In this document: positions 35,098 through 48,185 of the stretch, one piece after another
Numbering within the stretch: position 1 is the first letter of the stretch
Layout of the letters: each line of letters starts with the position of its first letter
DNA from: Begonia masoniana
Taxonomy: Eukaryota > Streptophyta > Magnoliopsida > Cucurbitales > Begoniaceae
Direction: 5' to 3'
Length of the DNA stretch: 64,000 nucleotides
Assembly: GCA_022432975.1 (NCBI GenBank)
Contig: CM039512.1
Coordinates: forward strand, 36,953,936 to 37,017,935
Translations under genes and position numbers: made by a program
The notes under the pieces: generated by a model
Databases searched by the model: none
What the model saw: the letters and a program-made list of their open reading frames with translations, nothing else
Told to the model about the DNA's origin: nothing

Positions 35098-38000
35098 GCC
35101 TTGGAAAGTGTTTCAACTGTGAGGAGGTTGGGCACACGATCAAAGAATGTCCGAAGCTTAGAATCACCAGATGCTACAATTGTAACAAGGTCAGCCATAT
35201 TAGCAGAGACTACCTAGCTTCTAAGAGCGGCCCTGCTATGATTAAACCGAGGATATTCTCCATGATGGAGTCGGGTGAGGAACAGCCCGTTGTTGTATCA
35301 GGTACTATATTGATCAACTCTATACCTGCTTTTACTTTAATAGATTCTGGTGCAACACATTCATTTATAGCATCTGCATTTGCTGTTAAGCTAGATGTAC
35401 AACCTACGCCATCTGAACATATGTTTAATGTCACGTTACCTTCTGGTGAATACATGCACTCTAGCCGAGTGATACTGAATAGTGTGGTGAAAGTGGGAAA
35501 CAAGAATTTAACTGCTGATCTCATTATTATGGATATAATGGGATTTGATGTAATCCTAGGAATGGACTGGTTGTTTAAGCACCACACCATAATTGATTGT
35601 AGGACTAGAATAGTTAGCTTCCAATCCCCTGGTAGATTGAAACATACCTTTCAAGCTTCGAAGAAGAATAATGAGATATCTGTGATGACTTCTATTAACA
35701 CTAGACTTTCCCCATGTGGAGAGTATTCGTGCTTCTTAGCTAGCGTTTTAGACACACAACTTGTAGGGTGGCAAATTCAAAAAATGTCTTAGTTGTCCAA
35801 GACTTTCCTGATGTATTCTTAGATGACCTTCCTGGTTTGCCGTCAGATAGGGAAATTGAATTTGTTGTAGATGTTTACCCCGGCGCCGAGCCCGTGTCTA
35901 AAAATCCATATAGGCTTGCACACCCAGAACTAAAAGAATTAAAGAAGCAGTTGGAGGATCTGTTGGAGAAAGGGTTCATACGTCCTATCTTTTCACCATA
36001 GGGTGCACCTATTCTTTTTGTCAAAAAGAAAGATGGATCGATGCGTATGTGCATTGATTATAGGGAATTGAATAAGTTAACTGTAGAACAAGTATCCATT
36101 GCCAAGGATTGACGATTTAATTGACCAACTTAATGGTGCAAGAGTCTTCTCTAAAATTGATCTAAGGTCAGGTTACTACCAACTGAAAGTCAAATCAGAA
36201 GATATTCCTAAGACTTCTTTTCGTACAAGATATGGACATTATGAGTTTTTGGTTATGTCCTTTGGATTGACAAATACACCAGCAGCCTTCATGGATCTTA
36301 TGAATAGGGTGTTTCATGAGTATTTGGACAAGTTTATCATTGTGTTTATAGATGACATTTTAATCTATTCACGTACTAAGGACGAGCATGCAAGGCGTTT
36401 GAGTTTAGTGTTAGGAGTACTTAGACAGCACCAACTTTATGCTAAGTTTTCCAAGTATGAGTTTTGGTTAGACAGAGTTCACTTTCTTGGTCATGTGATC
36501 TCTGAAGATGGGATATCTGTCGATCCAACCAAGGTTCAAGCAGTTAAGGAGTGGCCCCAACCGAAAAATGCTACAGATATTCGGAGTTTCCTTGGGTTAG
36601 CAGGATACTACAGGAAATTTATGGAAGGATTCTCAAAGATTGCTACACCCCTCACTCGGTTAACTAGGAAAAACATTAAGTATGCATGGACTGAGGAATG
36701 TGAATCCAGTTTTCAGACTTTGAAACAGAAACTAACCAATGCCCCAATATTAACCCTTCCTGTCGAAAATGGTAAATTCATCATTTATTGTGATGCTTCT
36801 AAAATTGGTCTTGGATGTGTGTTGATGCAAGATGGTAAGGTAATAGCCTATGCTTCTAGACAGTTGAAAACACATGAGAAGAATTACCCTACACATGACC
36901 TAGAGTTAGCTGCAGTGGTATTTGCACTTAAGATTTAGAGGCATTACTTGTATGGACAAACTTGTGAAATATTCTCGGACCATAAAAGTCTGAAATATAT
37001 CTTCACACAGAAGGAATTAAACATTAGGCAACGTCGATAGGTTGGAATTTGTAAAGGATTATGATTTTGAGATTAAATACTATCCCGGCAAAGCAAATGT
37101 TGTGGCAGATGCTTTGAGTAGAGTAACAACTTCAGCCTCAGCCCTGATTCTTGACGTACCATTAGCCTTAGAGTCTGAATTCCAAAGGTTTAATCTAGAA
37201 GTAGTATCCAGTGTATCAGCTATGCTTTCAGCCATAACCTTAAAGCCTACTATTCTAGAGAAAATAAAGGAAGCTCAGACGAATAATGACGAGGTAACAA
37301 GTACAAGTTAAGCATGGATTCTATGGACAAATCAGATTTTAACTATTCTGCTGATGGAATTCTTAAGTTTAGAAATAGATGGTTTGTTCCTGCTATGAAA
37401 GAACTTTGAGAGGAAATTCTTTTCGAAAAACATTCTTCCAGATTCTTTGTTCACCCTGGGAGTACAAAGATGTACAAGGATCTTAAACAACATTATTGGT
37501 GGCCAAGTATGAAATGGAGTGTGGCAGAGTATGTATGATCATGTTTGTGTTGTCACAGATTAAAGCTGAGCATCAGAGACCCTCGGGAACATTACAACCC
37601 TTACCAGTCCCCGAATGGAAATGGGAGCAAATAACGATGGATTTTGTGGTAGGATTGCCTAGGACAACGAGAGGACATGATGCAATTTGGGTGATTGTGG
37701 ATCATCTAACCAAATCTGCTCATTTCCTGCCCATAAAGATGACATACTCGATGGATCAGCTTGTTGAATTGTATGTGTAAGAGATTGTTAGGTTACATGG
37801 AGTTCCAGGTACCATAGTTTCTGACCGAGATTCTAGATTTACGTCCAAGTTTTGGAAGAGTCTGCACAAGGCTATGGGTACGCAGCTCAACTTTAGCACA
37901 GCCTTTGACCCTCAGACAGACGGGCAATCCGAGAGAATTATTCAGACCTTAGAAGATATGTTCCGTGCATGCATACTAGATTTTCAAGGATCTTGGAGTA

Positions 38001-38690
38001 AATATTTATCACTAGTGGAATTTTTCTATAATAACAGTTTTCAGGCAACAATAGGGATGGCACCTTATGAGGCATTGTATGGACGTAAATGCAGATCTCC
38101 TTTGTACTGGGATGAAGTTGGTGAAGCACAGTTGCTTGGTCCTGATATTGTGCAACAAACTGTTGAGAAGGTTGCCCTCATCCGCCGGAGGATCTTAACA
38201 GCTCAAAGCCGACAGAAAAGCAACACCAACAGAAGACGCAGGGAATTAGAGTTTGAGGTAGGTGATAAAGTTTTTCTTAAGATATCCCCATTCAAAGGAG
38301 TTGTGAGATTTGGTAAGAGAGGCAAGTTGAACCCCAGATTTATTGGACCATTTTCAATCTTAAAAAGGATTGGGAAGGCAGCTTACGAATTACAGCTACC
38401 TACCTCTATGGAAGGAATTCATAATGTGTTCCATGTATCTATGTTGAAGAAGTGTGTACTAGATCCATCACAGATTGTGGAACAACAGAGTATTGAAGTT
38501 CATCCTACCCTTGCATATGAGGAGAAACCAGTAAGGATCCTAGACTATGCTTGAAAGTGTTGCGCAACAAAGAAGTTCCACTAGTGAAGGTCTTATGGCA
38601 TAACCAGAACATAGAGGAGACAACTTGGGAGCGCCAGCAAGACATGATGGGCCAACATCCAGAATTATTCAGGTACTGAATTTTGAGGAC
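35028..38690 (+). pseudogene. protease-RT-RNase H-integrase-chromodomain of element E, broken
   Basis: Zinc knuckle CFNCEEVGHTIKEC is intact, while the second (CYNCNKVSHISRDY) ends in Tyr instead of Cys. Protease LIDSGATHSF near 35338 looks canonical. RT spans about 35770-36500 with FIDDILIYS near 36345. It has a TAG at 35999 and a base-level frameshift near 36085. RNase H ([18 protein letters not shown]) is followed by a TAG at 36936, a frameshift near 37040, another near 37300, and stops near 37410 and 37535. The integrase core has [22 protein letters not shown] and [11 protein letters not shown], with a TAA near 37778. A last frameshift near 38554 precedes the chromodomain (VLRNKEVPLVKVLWHNQN), which ends at about 38679. 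Non-functional. Confidence 0.9.
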
Positions 38691-38695
38691 AAAAT

Positions 38696-38713
38696 TCTTT
38701 TAAGGGGGGTAGA
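38696..38713 (+). promoter_or_regulatory. Polypurine tract of E
   Basis: TTTTAAGGGGGGTAGA just before the 3' LTR TGTAACACCCGG. Confidence 0.75.
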
Positions 38714-38714
38714 T

Positions 38715-40746
38715 TGTAACACCCGGTTCTATGGAACTAATTCTACATTCTTTTAATTAATGGTACACTTTATTTGGTAATAATAAAAGTAGGGTTAATG
38801 GATAACTAGGCGAAGGCATAAGGGTAATTGAAAATTTAAAAGTGGATAACGTATTTAAGGAAAGATGTTTTGGGTTTAATGCTCTATAGCCGCCACTGTT
38901 TCCCAAATCATTTTCGACTCTTAGCTACTCAACTCAGCAGAGTGCGCTAGGAGGTCCTTCTCTGATTTTTCCTTCAACTTAGGTGAGTTTTACTAAGGTA
39001 ACTTACTGCAGTATGATTATAGACGATAGAGGAGTATCGTAGATGCATGTTCCTGGGAAATGCAGGGCCTAGGAGTTGAGTCGGGTCTTGTATGAATCGG
39101 GGATGCACATAGGACAGAGTCCCAAACTAGCTCCTAGGGTTTCTGAATGGTATAGGATGAGGTCAGTGAAGATCTAATTGGTATTCTGTTTATGACTCTA
39201 GGTGAGCAAGGCTTCCAAAGTAGTTGAAACCGAGCTTTTCTAGTGAGCCCGGTAAGTAAAGTATGTTTGTGCCTTCGGGCCTACATTACAAAGCAGTAGG
39301 ATTGTGTATGATTGATTGTGGTTGTATGTCATGCATCATATTTTGAAAATATACGAAAATGAATTTACATGAAATTGCATGGTAAGGAATGAACAGACTG
39401 TAATAGTTGTTAAGGGAACTAATCTGCCCCTTAATCAAGAGAGAGGATGTATGACTTTGGGAGAAGTGTTCCAACTCCTAATTTCACAGGGGGATCTGAA
39501 CAGTTTGTTAAGGGAACTAGTCCGCCCCTTAATCGAGAGAGAGGACGTATGACTTTGGGAGAAGTGATCCAACTCCCAATTTCACAGGGGGATCAGATCA
39601 TAAACGAATGCATATGCAACTGAGATGAGAAAGTAGAAATTTGCATGTTTACGAATTTATGTTCAACATTTCATTCATTACTACTTTACTTACTTAGCAT
39701 TAGGCTAATAGATGAGTTTTGTGATGTAGGTGCTGAGCTTTCAACAGGTGAATTCCCTTAGTTTACTGAGGAATAGGTGAAGTTGGAGGAGCACTTCTAT
39801 GCTACGGTTAGGTGCTCTGATGAGGCGGTTTAACTTTTGTCTAAATGAGAGTTTTCAGTGGTTAGGTATTCTGATGAAGTGTTCTGAGAATTTTAATGAT
39901 AGTAGAAGTTTGATACTTCTTTTAACGCTTCTGTGATTTCAGCTTGCTATTCTGAATTTTTAAGAATTGTGGATTTGTGTTGATCAGAATGATTTCAGCA
40001 AAATGTACAAAATCGTTTAGCAGTCGGGTTACTCCTTATTAGAGTCTTTTTTTGGTCTATCGATAAAAGTTGGGTGTTTTGTCCCCCGGCAGATGTTGGA
40101 GGATTGAATCATCCGATTGACGTCATCGGATGATATCTTCAGTAGAGGCCATCAGATGATGTCTTCAGTAAAAGCCATCGGAAGATGTAGGCAGTAAATT
40201 TGACGTTTAGTCATCGGTAGATGTGTAAAATAAGTTTTGTCGTTTTGTGACCGGTGTGAGTTAGATGAGTGAATCATCCGGCTTACATCATCGGTAGATG
40301 TGTATAACAAGTTTGTCGTTTTGTGATCGGTGTGAGTTAGACGAATGAATCATCCGGCTTACGTCATCGGTAGAAGTGTATAATAAGTTTTGTCGTTTTG
40401 TGATCGGTGGAAGCCTTCAGTTTTTGTTTCCGCCCCTTTTCGTCGATTTTGTTTAGCGGCAGATGTGTTTGACTCTTACGATTTTCAAGTTCTCACGCTT
40501 AAGTCTTGTTCTCTTCTGGCCGAATTATTTCTTAATATTTTAACCGATTATTCAAACATTGTTTTATAGCTCTGCTTAATTCTGTTTTGCTCAAAAGAAT
40601 TTCCGCTGCAAGATTTTAAATGTTTTGAGATTTTAGAAAATGTCAAATTTTGACTTTCGAGTGAAGTTTTAAATTTGGTCCAAAGTTTCTTAGTTATGTT
40701 TGGATTATGTGTAACGAACTGGGTTCAGAGAACTCGGGGCGTTACA
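38715..40746 (+). repeat. 3' LTR of element E
   Basis: 2032 bp, TGTAACACCCGG to CGGGGCGTTACA. It is slightly shorter than the 5' copy because of a deletion of about 35 bp near 39935 relative to 33180-33230. Confidence 0.93.
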
Positions 40747-40825
40747 AACTTTCTACAATAAGCTAAATAGTCAGACACATTCTATAGTTGATGCATCAGC
40801 CAATGGTGCTATTTTAACCAAGACT
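40747..40825 (+). pseudogene. gag (middle fragment) of element D between E and G
   Basis: It resumes at the E insertion point with an Athila-like capsid motif (FYNKLNSQTHSIVDASANGA). It ends at the G insertion site, where TAGTG (40826-40830) is the target duplication. Confidence 0.8.
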
Positions 40826-40830
40826 TAGTG

Positions 40831-43061
40831 TCATGACCCAGGGCAGGACAGAGCAGAAATGCTTGGTCGGACGACCCGATTCCAGGAAAGGAAACCCAAT
40901 GATCAGCCTAAGGCTAGATGTGATAGCTGTGATAGCGGAAGTATTTAGGAATAATTATAGCCAAATTCACATGGTGAAATCTAAAGCAAATAGTATAATT
41001 TAAAATAATACGTAACAATTGTCTAATTGTGCATGAAAGTAAAGGGAAAATCCAATCCACAAGTTATGGTTACTGACCCAAATAAAATACCAACTTCTTA
41101 CCAAGGAAATATAAATAAAGTCCAACAGAAAATAAATAGCTCGTAGCCTCTCCCAGATCTCTACAAAAGCTTGTCACTCTTCTCTTTTCCTAGATTGGGA
41201 GGGGTGAGTCTAACTCAGTAGAAACGTTATACCTAGTGCATTTTGTTTTAAAAACAACTTTTTCATCTTTATTTTAAAATTGTGATTAAACTTCAAAGTA
41301 TGCATGAGATAAAAAATAGTTAAGGAAATATTTTTCCTTCTTTTTAACAAAACCTACTACATACATAGGTGGCTATACAAAAAAAAATACTCTCACTGTT
41401 TTCCAAAAAACAACATCCCTACTGAAAATGGAGTGTCGCACAATGACCACTCCTGCACACTGTCACAGAAAGATGGTGATCCGAAGATTAAGCAACATCT
41501 TATGATACCGAAGAAAACCGTGATGGTGATAAAAAAATAAGTCTATCTCTTGACTGGTCGGCGACCGAAAGTCTGTCACGACACCAACTTGAAACATAAA
41601 CACCATGATCAGGTTTAGGGATTTGAAACTCAAGAAGTACATTATCACCGCCCTGCTGCTAGTTTTTTGTACGGGCATACAATACCACTTTCACGGAGCA
41701 GAAGGTGTACGGGATAACAAAGTGATACTTTGACGCCAAGACTACTCAAAGTATCAAGAGGAAAATTTATCCTACCAACATATCATAGCAAAATGCAAAT
41801 CATGTAATGCTGAAAGTAAACACGAGAAAACCATACGTACATATTCGTATAAAAATTGATGTGCTGGCAACCATACCTCGTCATACTTTTATAAGTGACA
41901 ACCCACATAAATCGCATTCTCGAAAACAATTTAATGCAATGCAAAAAGCAACGATGAGTGGTTCTCTTCCTTACAATAGCGGCAACCTCAGGCACTGGAT
42001 CAAAGTCAAGAAGTCTATAAAGAAAACCAATGTCAAGAAATTCATCTCATCTACAAAGCGAGACACGTGGATGGGTCCTATAACGGGATAAAGAACCAAA
42101 TCTGACAACTTATGAGCAGTCTTACGTGCCTCAACGACAAAAGTTTGCTTCAAAATAATGTGTGGTCAACCTCTACCATCAAGTTGTAGACCGAACTGGC
42201 ATGCGGTTGACATCGTAGTAGTCGAGCTTGTCTGCGATCATTCTAATCGATTTGCGATCGACCTATGCGATCGACTGGATTGGTTCACAATCGACCTATG
42301 TGGTTGCCTAGACTAGCATGCATTCGCCCGGACTAGTCTATGGTCGTCCGCAAATTCTGTGAGTCGAGTGGACTCCAAGCATGGTGGCCTAGTCTTCACC
42401 CGTAATCGATTGGGGAGACGTTTCTAGCGACAGAACGTCACGATCGTACACGTCTTTCCCATAAATTTTTGCTCTCATTCGGCCATTTATCTTGCAAGGA
42501 CTTCACATACATCAATATAATCCCAAAATATCTAGAAAATACCAAGAGATTCGAGCTACTATGCTCAAATCTAAACCTCAAATAAAAACCCTAAATACAA
42601 CTTAAAAAAGGAGGGGGGAAATGAACTTACACTCAAAGTTTGATGTCCAAACCTACATCCTTCACCTTGGCTGCATGAATCGGAGGTCGAATCTCTTTTC
42701 TTCTTCACCCCTCCCTTGATTTTCTCTCTTACTTTCCCCTCTTTCTTGTCGCGGCGCACAAGTGAGAAACCAATTAGGATTTCTCACTTTTATTTCCTTT
42801 TCCTTTTATTTATTTAAAATTTTAATTTAAAATAATTATAATATATCTTAAATAAAAACTCATTTAATTCTCTATTTACTTGTTTTATATTCTTTGCAAC
42901 ACCAAAAGTTGTCCTAATTATTCACAAAGTAAATCCTCAATTACCTGACGACAATTTTTTCAAATTAACCTTAGGATAATTTACCAAAACACTGAATTAA
43001 TCCAAATTTCTGAAAAATCCTATGTGGAAATTAATAAACAACAAAAATACCAGGTTTTACA
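40831..43061 (-). mobile_element. Solo LTR G inserted in gag of D
   Basis: A 2.23-kb segment is flanked by TAGTG on both sides (40826-40830 and 43062-43066). Its right end, GGTTTTACA, reads on the minus strand as TGTAAAACCTGG, a typical LTR start. Its left end reads TCATGACCC, so the terminal TG is either lost or shared with the duplication (GTG|TCATG). Gag of D continues on both sides. It has no coding region and contains several GCGATCGACC-like motifs near 42220-42300. A minus-strand solo LTR is the best reading; its family is not one of the others here. Confidence 0.7.
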
Positions 43062-43066
43062 TAGTG

Positions 43067-43920
43067 AACCATACAAACTATTAGAAAGAGTCCAATAATT
43101 ATCAAGGGCCAGCTATGATACTAAATACAAGCAGACGCTATGCATGAGTATTTGAGCTTGATACAATGAATATTATGTCAGCTAAGATTTCATCGCTAAC
43201 AAATGCCATCAAGTCGATAGGCGTAGCATCACATCAGAAGGCGTTTAATATTTCATGTACATATTTTGGAGAAGATCATATTTTCAAGCAGTGCACATTA
43301 AACCTTGTATCTGTTAATTATGTGGGTTATAATAGAGGCAAAATAAAGCTGCGAATTCCCATCCCCAGAATTTTTTCAATCAAATCATAATTATTCACAA
43401 ATGTTAGTGCTGCAACAATCTTTTCCATAACAAACTAGAGAACTTCAAAATGAACAACAACCATCTTCATAACAAATGATGAGAGACTACATGATAAAGA
43501 ATAATATCATTGTTGAAAATCAAAATACATTAATCCAAAGTCAAGCAGCTCCACTGCAAAGTTTAGAGAATCAAATGGGACAAATGGCTCAAGCATTGAA
43601 TAATAGACTTCCAATACCTTTGTCGAGTGATACTGAAGTGCCAAGAATGGAAGGAAAAGAACATTGTAAGTCAATTCTATTGATGAATGGAAGAAAAGTT
43701 GAAACAATGATGAATAAAAAAGAAAAAGAAAAGATTAGTATAGAAGTGGTGGAAGAAACAAGTGTGGAAGATAACTCATGAAAGAAGAAAAATAGTGAAG
43801 TAATTTTTTATGTTGAAGCATTGCCATATTATCCACATGCAAAATATCAAGTTTAGAGACCACCTCCACCATTTCAACAAAGACTTCAAAAGCAGCACCA
43901 AGAAAAGCAGTTTTAGAAAT
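43067..43920 (+). pseudogene. gag C-terminal region of element D
   Basis: An Athila-type gag tail: a degraded zinc-knuckle segment near 43260-43320 (CTYFGEDHIFKQC followed by SVNYVGYN), then SLENQMGQMAQALNNR near 43561 and GKEHCKSI near 43654, all characteristic of Athila gag. Stops and frame changes separate the pieces. Confidence 0.8.
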
Positions 43921-43984
43921 TTTTGGAAGTCTTGAAGCAGTTACATGTTAACATTCCGCTAGTTGAAGCTCTGGAACAAATGGC

Positions 43985-46860
43985 TTGTTATACAAATTTA
44001 TAAAGGATACCTTGTTCAAGAAGAGGAGGTCGGGCGAGTATGAAAAAATAGCTATTACAGAAGAAAGTTGCTACATTTTACGAAACAAATTACTGCCAAA
44101 CCTCAATGATTTAGGCAGCTTTACGTTTCCTTGCACCATAGGAAGTCATGATGTTGGCAAGGCACTACGTCACCTCGAAGCGAGTATAAACTTGATGTCG
44201 ATGTCCATCTTAAAAAAACTAGAGATTGGACAAGCTAGGCCAACAATAGTCACGTTGCAGCTGGCTGATTAATCTTTAGCTCAACTAGAAAGAAAGATTG
44301 AATACGTCTTGATGAAGGTTTAAAACTTTATCTTTCATGTGGAGTTCATCATTTTGGATTATGAAGCAAATTGAAAAGTTCCTATTATTTTGGGTTGACC
44401 TTTTTGGGCTACTAAAAGAACTTTAATCGATGTACAAAAAGGAGAACTCACCATTCAGGTCAATGATTAGTAAGTAACCTTCAATGCTTTAAAGACCAAG
44501 AAATTTCATGATGCAGCCAAAGATTGTTTTTAGTAAAGAATGTCTAGTTGAACCTTGAACACATTGGAGTTGCACCATCAAAGGTAAAAGAAAAGTTTAG
44601 CACAAAGAATCAAAGCTCAAATAATGTTAAAAAGGAAAAACAAAGCATATTTTCAAAACTTAGTACAAGCAGTTTGACTCTTGAAAGACATGTTGGAGAC
44701 TTTAAGACAACAAAGACATCTGTGGAGGAACCGCCATCACTAGAGCTGAAGTAACTTCCTTCACATTTGAAGTAGACTTTTCTTGGATCTTCAAAACCCT
44801 CCAGTAATTGTCTAAGCTTCATTTAGATTAGATCAAGAATCAGATGTGATCGAAGTGTTAAAAAAATTCAAAAAGGCAATAACATTGCCATAATCGATAT
44901 CAAAGAAATCAACCCAAGCATTTGTATGGATAAAATATTATTTGATAGAAACTCTATTGATTAGCAAAGGCAGTTGAACCCAATTATGAAATAGGTTGTA
45001 AAGAAAGAAGTCATCAAGGGGCTGAATGCGGGTATTATTTATCCAATATCTGGCAGTTCATGGTTTAGCCTGGTGCTATGTGTGCCAAAAAAGGTAGAAG
45101 AAGCGTAATTTCAAATAATCAAAAAGAGTTTATACCAATCTGAACAATCACAAGGTGGTTGGTATGTATGGATTATCGAAATGTTAATATGATAACAAGG
45201 AAGAACCCTTTTCCTCTTCTATTTATTGATCAAATGCTTAATTAGCTGATAGGAAAAGAATATTATTGTTTCTTAGATGTGTATTCAGGTCACAACTTAA
45301 TTGCCATTGCACTCGGAGACCAAGAAAAAACCACGTTCCAATTGCCCATGGTACCTTTGCTTTCAGGTGCATGCAATTCGAATTTTGCAATGCTCTAACA
45401 ACTTTTCAAATATGCATGATGGCTATCTTCTTGGATATGGTAGAGAAATTTCTGGAGTTTTTATGGATGATTCCTTGGTGGTAGATAATTCTTATGAATC
45501 ATGTTTGAAGAATCTACAACTAGTTTTACAACAGTATAAAGAAACTAACTTTATTCTAGACTGGGAAAAGTGTCATTTTATAGTAACTGAAGGCATTATT
45601 TTAGGTCATCAAGTTTCTAAGAAAGGCTTTGAGGTGGATACAATAAAGATTGAGGTTATTGATAAACTCCATCTTCCAACAATAGTAAAAGAGATAAGGA
45701 GTTTCTTGGATGATCCAGATTTTTATAGCAGATTCATCAAGGATTTTTCAAATATATCAAAACTATTGTGTTTGTTGCTAGAAAATAATGCAGTGTTTTG
45801 TTTTGATGAGGCATGTAGGTGAGCTTTTTTTAAAACTAAAAAACAAGGTTGTTTTTGCTATAATAATCATAGCCCCAAGCTAGTCTTTTCCTTTTGAGTT
45901 GATTTGTGATGCAAGTGAATTTTCTCTTTGGCTAGTTCTTGGACAGCAAAAGGAAAAAATATTTCACTATATCTATTACGCCAACAAGACCTTAGCAGAT
46001 CCCAAGATGAACTACACTACCAAAGAGAAAGAGCTCTTGGATGTTGTCTTCGCTTTTGATAAAATTTGATTTTATTTGATAGGACCAAAGATGGTGGTAT
46101 ACACATATCATTCATCTATTAAACACTTGATAACAAAGAAGGACGCAAAGTCTAGGCTCATTCAATGGGTTTAATTGTTACAAGAGTTTGATTTGGCGAT
46201 TAGAGATAGAAGTTGATGTGAAAATCAAGTGATTGATCATTTATCTCAGGTGAAGCAGAAAGAGGAAGTTACAAACAAGAGTCTTTCCTCGATGAGCAGT
46301 TCCTAAAGATTATAGAAATACCATGGTGACAGTGAGTTGGAAATATTTCCAGAAAACATGAGCTGCCTTTAAACATCTTAGAAGTTGACCTGTTCGATGT
46401 CTGTGGGATTGCTTTTATGGGTCCTTTCCCATCTTCATGTGGGAATCAGTATGTATTGTTTGTTGTAAATTATATTTGGAAAAGGGTAGAAGCTGCTACT
46501 CTTGATGCAAAGGTAGTTTTTTGGTTCTTGCACAAAAATATCTCACTCGACTTGGAACATCGAGAGCTATTATAAGTGATGATGGAAGTCATTTCTATAG
46601 CATACAGTTTCAGCAATTATTTACAATATATGGGGTAAAACATAAAGTGGCCACAACATATCATCGTTAAGCTAATGGGCAAGTGGAAGTTTCCAACATA
46701 GAAATAAAAGGAATTCTGGAGATAGTAAAGAAAAAAGGAAGAAATAGCATGACAAAAAGATTCAAGATTGTGCCTTTGAAGTAGGCCAACAAATATTGCT
46801 CTATGAAGGCAATTATGAAAACTTTGGATTGTCATGTGTATAGCATGATTTAAAGTCATT
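43985..46860 (+). pseudogene. pol (protease, RT, RNase H, integrase) of element D, degenerate
   Basis: The protease region at 43985-44272 includes GSFTFPCTIGSHD and LEASINLMSMSILKKLEIG, where the usual catalytic Asp position reads Glu. An RT start is near 44990-45080 (GIIYPISGSSW). RT continues at 45150-45480 in several frames (DYRNVNMITRKNPFPL, then FMDDSLVV near 45463 in place of FMDDF-type). The connection domain is at 45480-45822 (HFIVTEGIILGHQVSKKG). RNase H is at 45895-46250 (ICDASEFSLWLVLGQQ, YANKTLADPKMNYTTKEKELL). Integrase remnants are near 46390-46700 (GIAFMGPFPSSCGNQYVLFV). More than ten stops and frameshifts are visible. Lineage: Athila, no chromodomain seen. Confidence 0.8.
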
Positions 46861-46898
46861 TTCCACGTTTTACATCACTCAATGACGAACAATGTTTC

Positions 46899-46911
46899 AA
46901 GTTTGGGGATA
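46899..46911 (+). promoter_or_regulatory. Polypurine tract of D
   Basis: AAGTTTGGGGATA immediately before the 3' LTR. The TTTGGGG form is typical of Athila-like elements. Confidence 0.6.
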
Positions 46912-48185
46912 TGATAACTCTTGAAAAAGAGTTATTTCATAAGTGTATTTTATTACTATATTGCTAAAATTCAGTGATGAATCTAATAAAAATTCATGTT
47001 TTGTCAGCGACTGCTATAACATCGATTGCATCATCAAATTTTTTATAAAATAATTATTTTATTTATTTATAAAGAAAATTCATTCATAATTGATATTTAT
47101 TGTAAATGGATGTTGATTAGTGTGTGAAGGATACTAAATCTCAAGAATAAAGAAAGGGCTATGGCTGTTGAAAGAAAAGATCTAAAAGATGAAAGACAAA
47201 TTTTTAAAATCGTGGAAGAGAGATATAGAGTTGAGAAAATAGACGAAAGAAAGAGAAAGTTGTGTGGGAACTTTAAAAATTGAGAATTGAAATGAAAGAG
47301 AACAGTTCGAAACGAATGAGGCTTTAAAAAGAAAGAAGAATATTTGGAAAGGGGTATCGAGGACTAAGTAGAGACAGAGAGAGAAGAACGGTTGGAGACA
47401 AAAAGTCATTTCAAGTTTGGAAATCTGGAGTTCTACCGAGAAGAAGCATTGGTCTAAACAGAGAAGTATAATTTCTATTCTTCTTATCTTAATTGTGTTT
47501 ACTTCTCTAGTTATTTTTCTTCTTGTTCTTTTATGAGCTAAACATTTAGTGGCCAAAATAAAAAAGTACCCAACTAAATAATTTTTATGATTTTTTTACA
47601 ATATCAAGTTGAATAATTCAATACTTGTTTATTTATTGTTTTATTCAATGTACGGAAGACATGAATAAATACTAGGATTTCTATTTTATATGCTCTAAAT
47701 TGAAATTAAGACTTGTATTGAATTATGTGAATTATTAACTCATAATCACTATGTTGATACTTCAAAGTATTTTCATATCATATTTTTTTTATTTACGTGA
47801 TTATATAGAATTGTGCTTTTTTGAATTATGTATCATATTTATCTTTCATCAGTTTTAAAAAAATATGTTATAAGAATTACAATAGTAACTTTGTAGAGAC
47901 TTAATTTAATTAAGATTTTCCCAAGTTATTCAACTTGATGGAGCTTGCCCTACAACTTTTGTAGTAAGGATTATATTGTGAAGGAAATACTTCTGTTATT
48001 TGAATTTCTTATCCATTCTTTGTTGTAGTCATTTATTACTTTATTTTCACACTTAATTTAACTTTTTTTAATTGATAGTAATTACATTGATTTAATTTAT
48101 ATATACTTTTCTTCGTGAGATCGATAATCTATATATACTACTTGATTGCAATACGCATACTTGCATGATGTTGTTTTTCATAACA
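46912..48185 (+). repeat. 3' LTR of element D
   Basis: 1274 bp, TGATAACTCTTG to TTCATAACA, homologous along its length to 29892-31174. Confidence 0.87.

Larger units (their letters stand above)
31964..40746 (+). mobile_element. Element E: full-length Tekay-type retrotransposon in gag of D
   Basis: 8783 bp with direct LTRs of about 2.05 kb. It starts TGTAACACCC and ends CGGGGCGTTACA, with target duplication AACTT (31959-31963 and 40747-40751). It has a primer site, gag, protease, RT, RNase H, integrase, chromodomain and purine tract in standard order. The coding region carries several stops and frameshifts. Its LTRs are similar to each other by eye, with scattered differences. Confidence 0.95.
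29892..48185 (+). mobile_element. Element D: old Athila-type Ty3/gypsy element carrying nested E and G
   Basis: The direct terminal repeats 29892-31174 and 46912-48185 share the start TGATAACTCTTGAAAAAGAG (first base pair mutated in the 5' copy). They are flanked by GTCGT (29887-29891) and GTTGT (48186-48190), a 5-bp duplication with one mismatch. A degenerate tRNA-Asp primer site, Athila-like gag and pol motifs and a TTTGGGGA-type purine tract are present. The LTR copies have diverged visibly and the coding region is full of stops, so D is the oldest dated insertion in the window. E (31964-40746) and G (40831-43061) sit in its gag. Confidence 0.88.
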
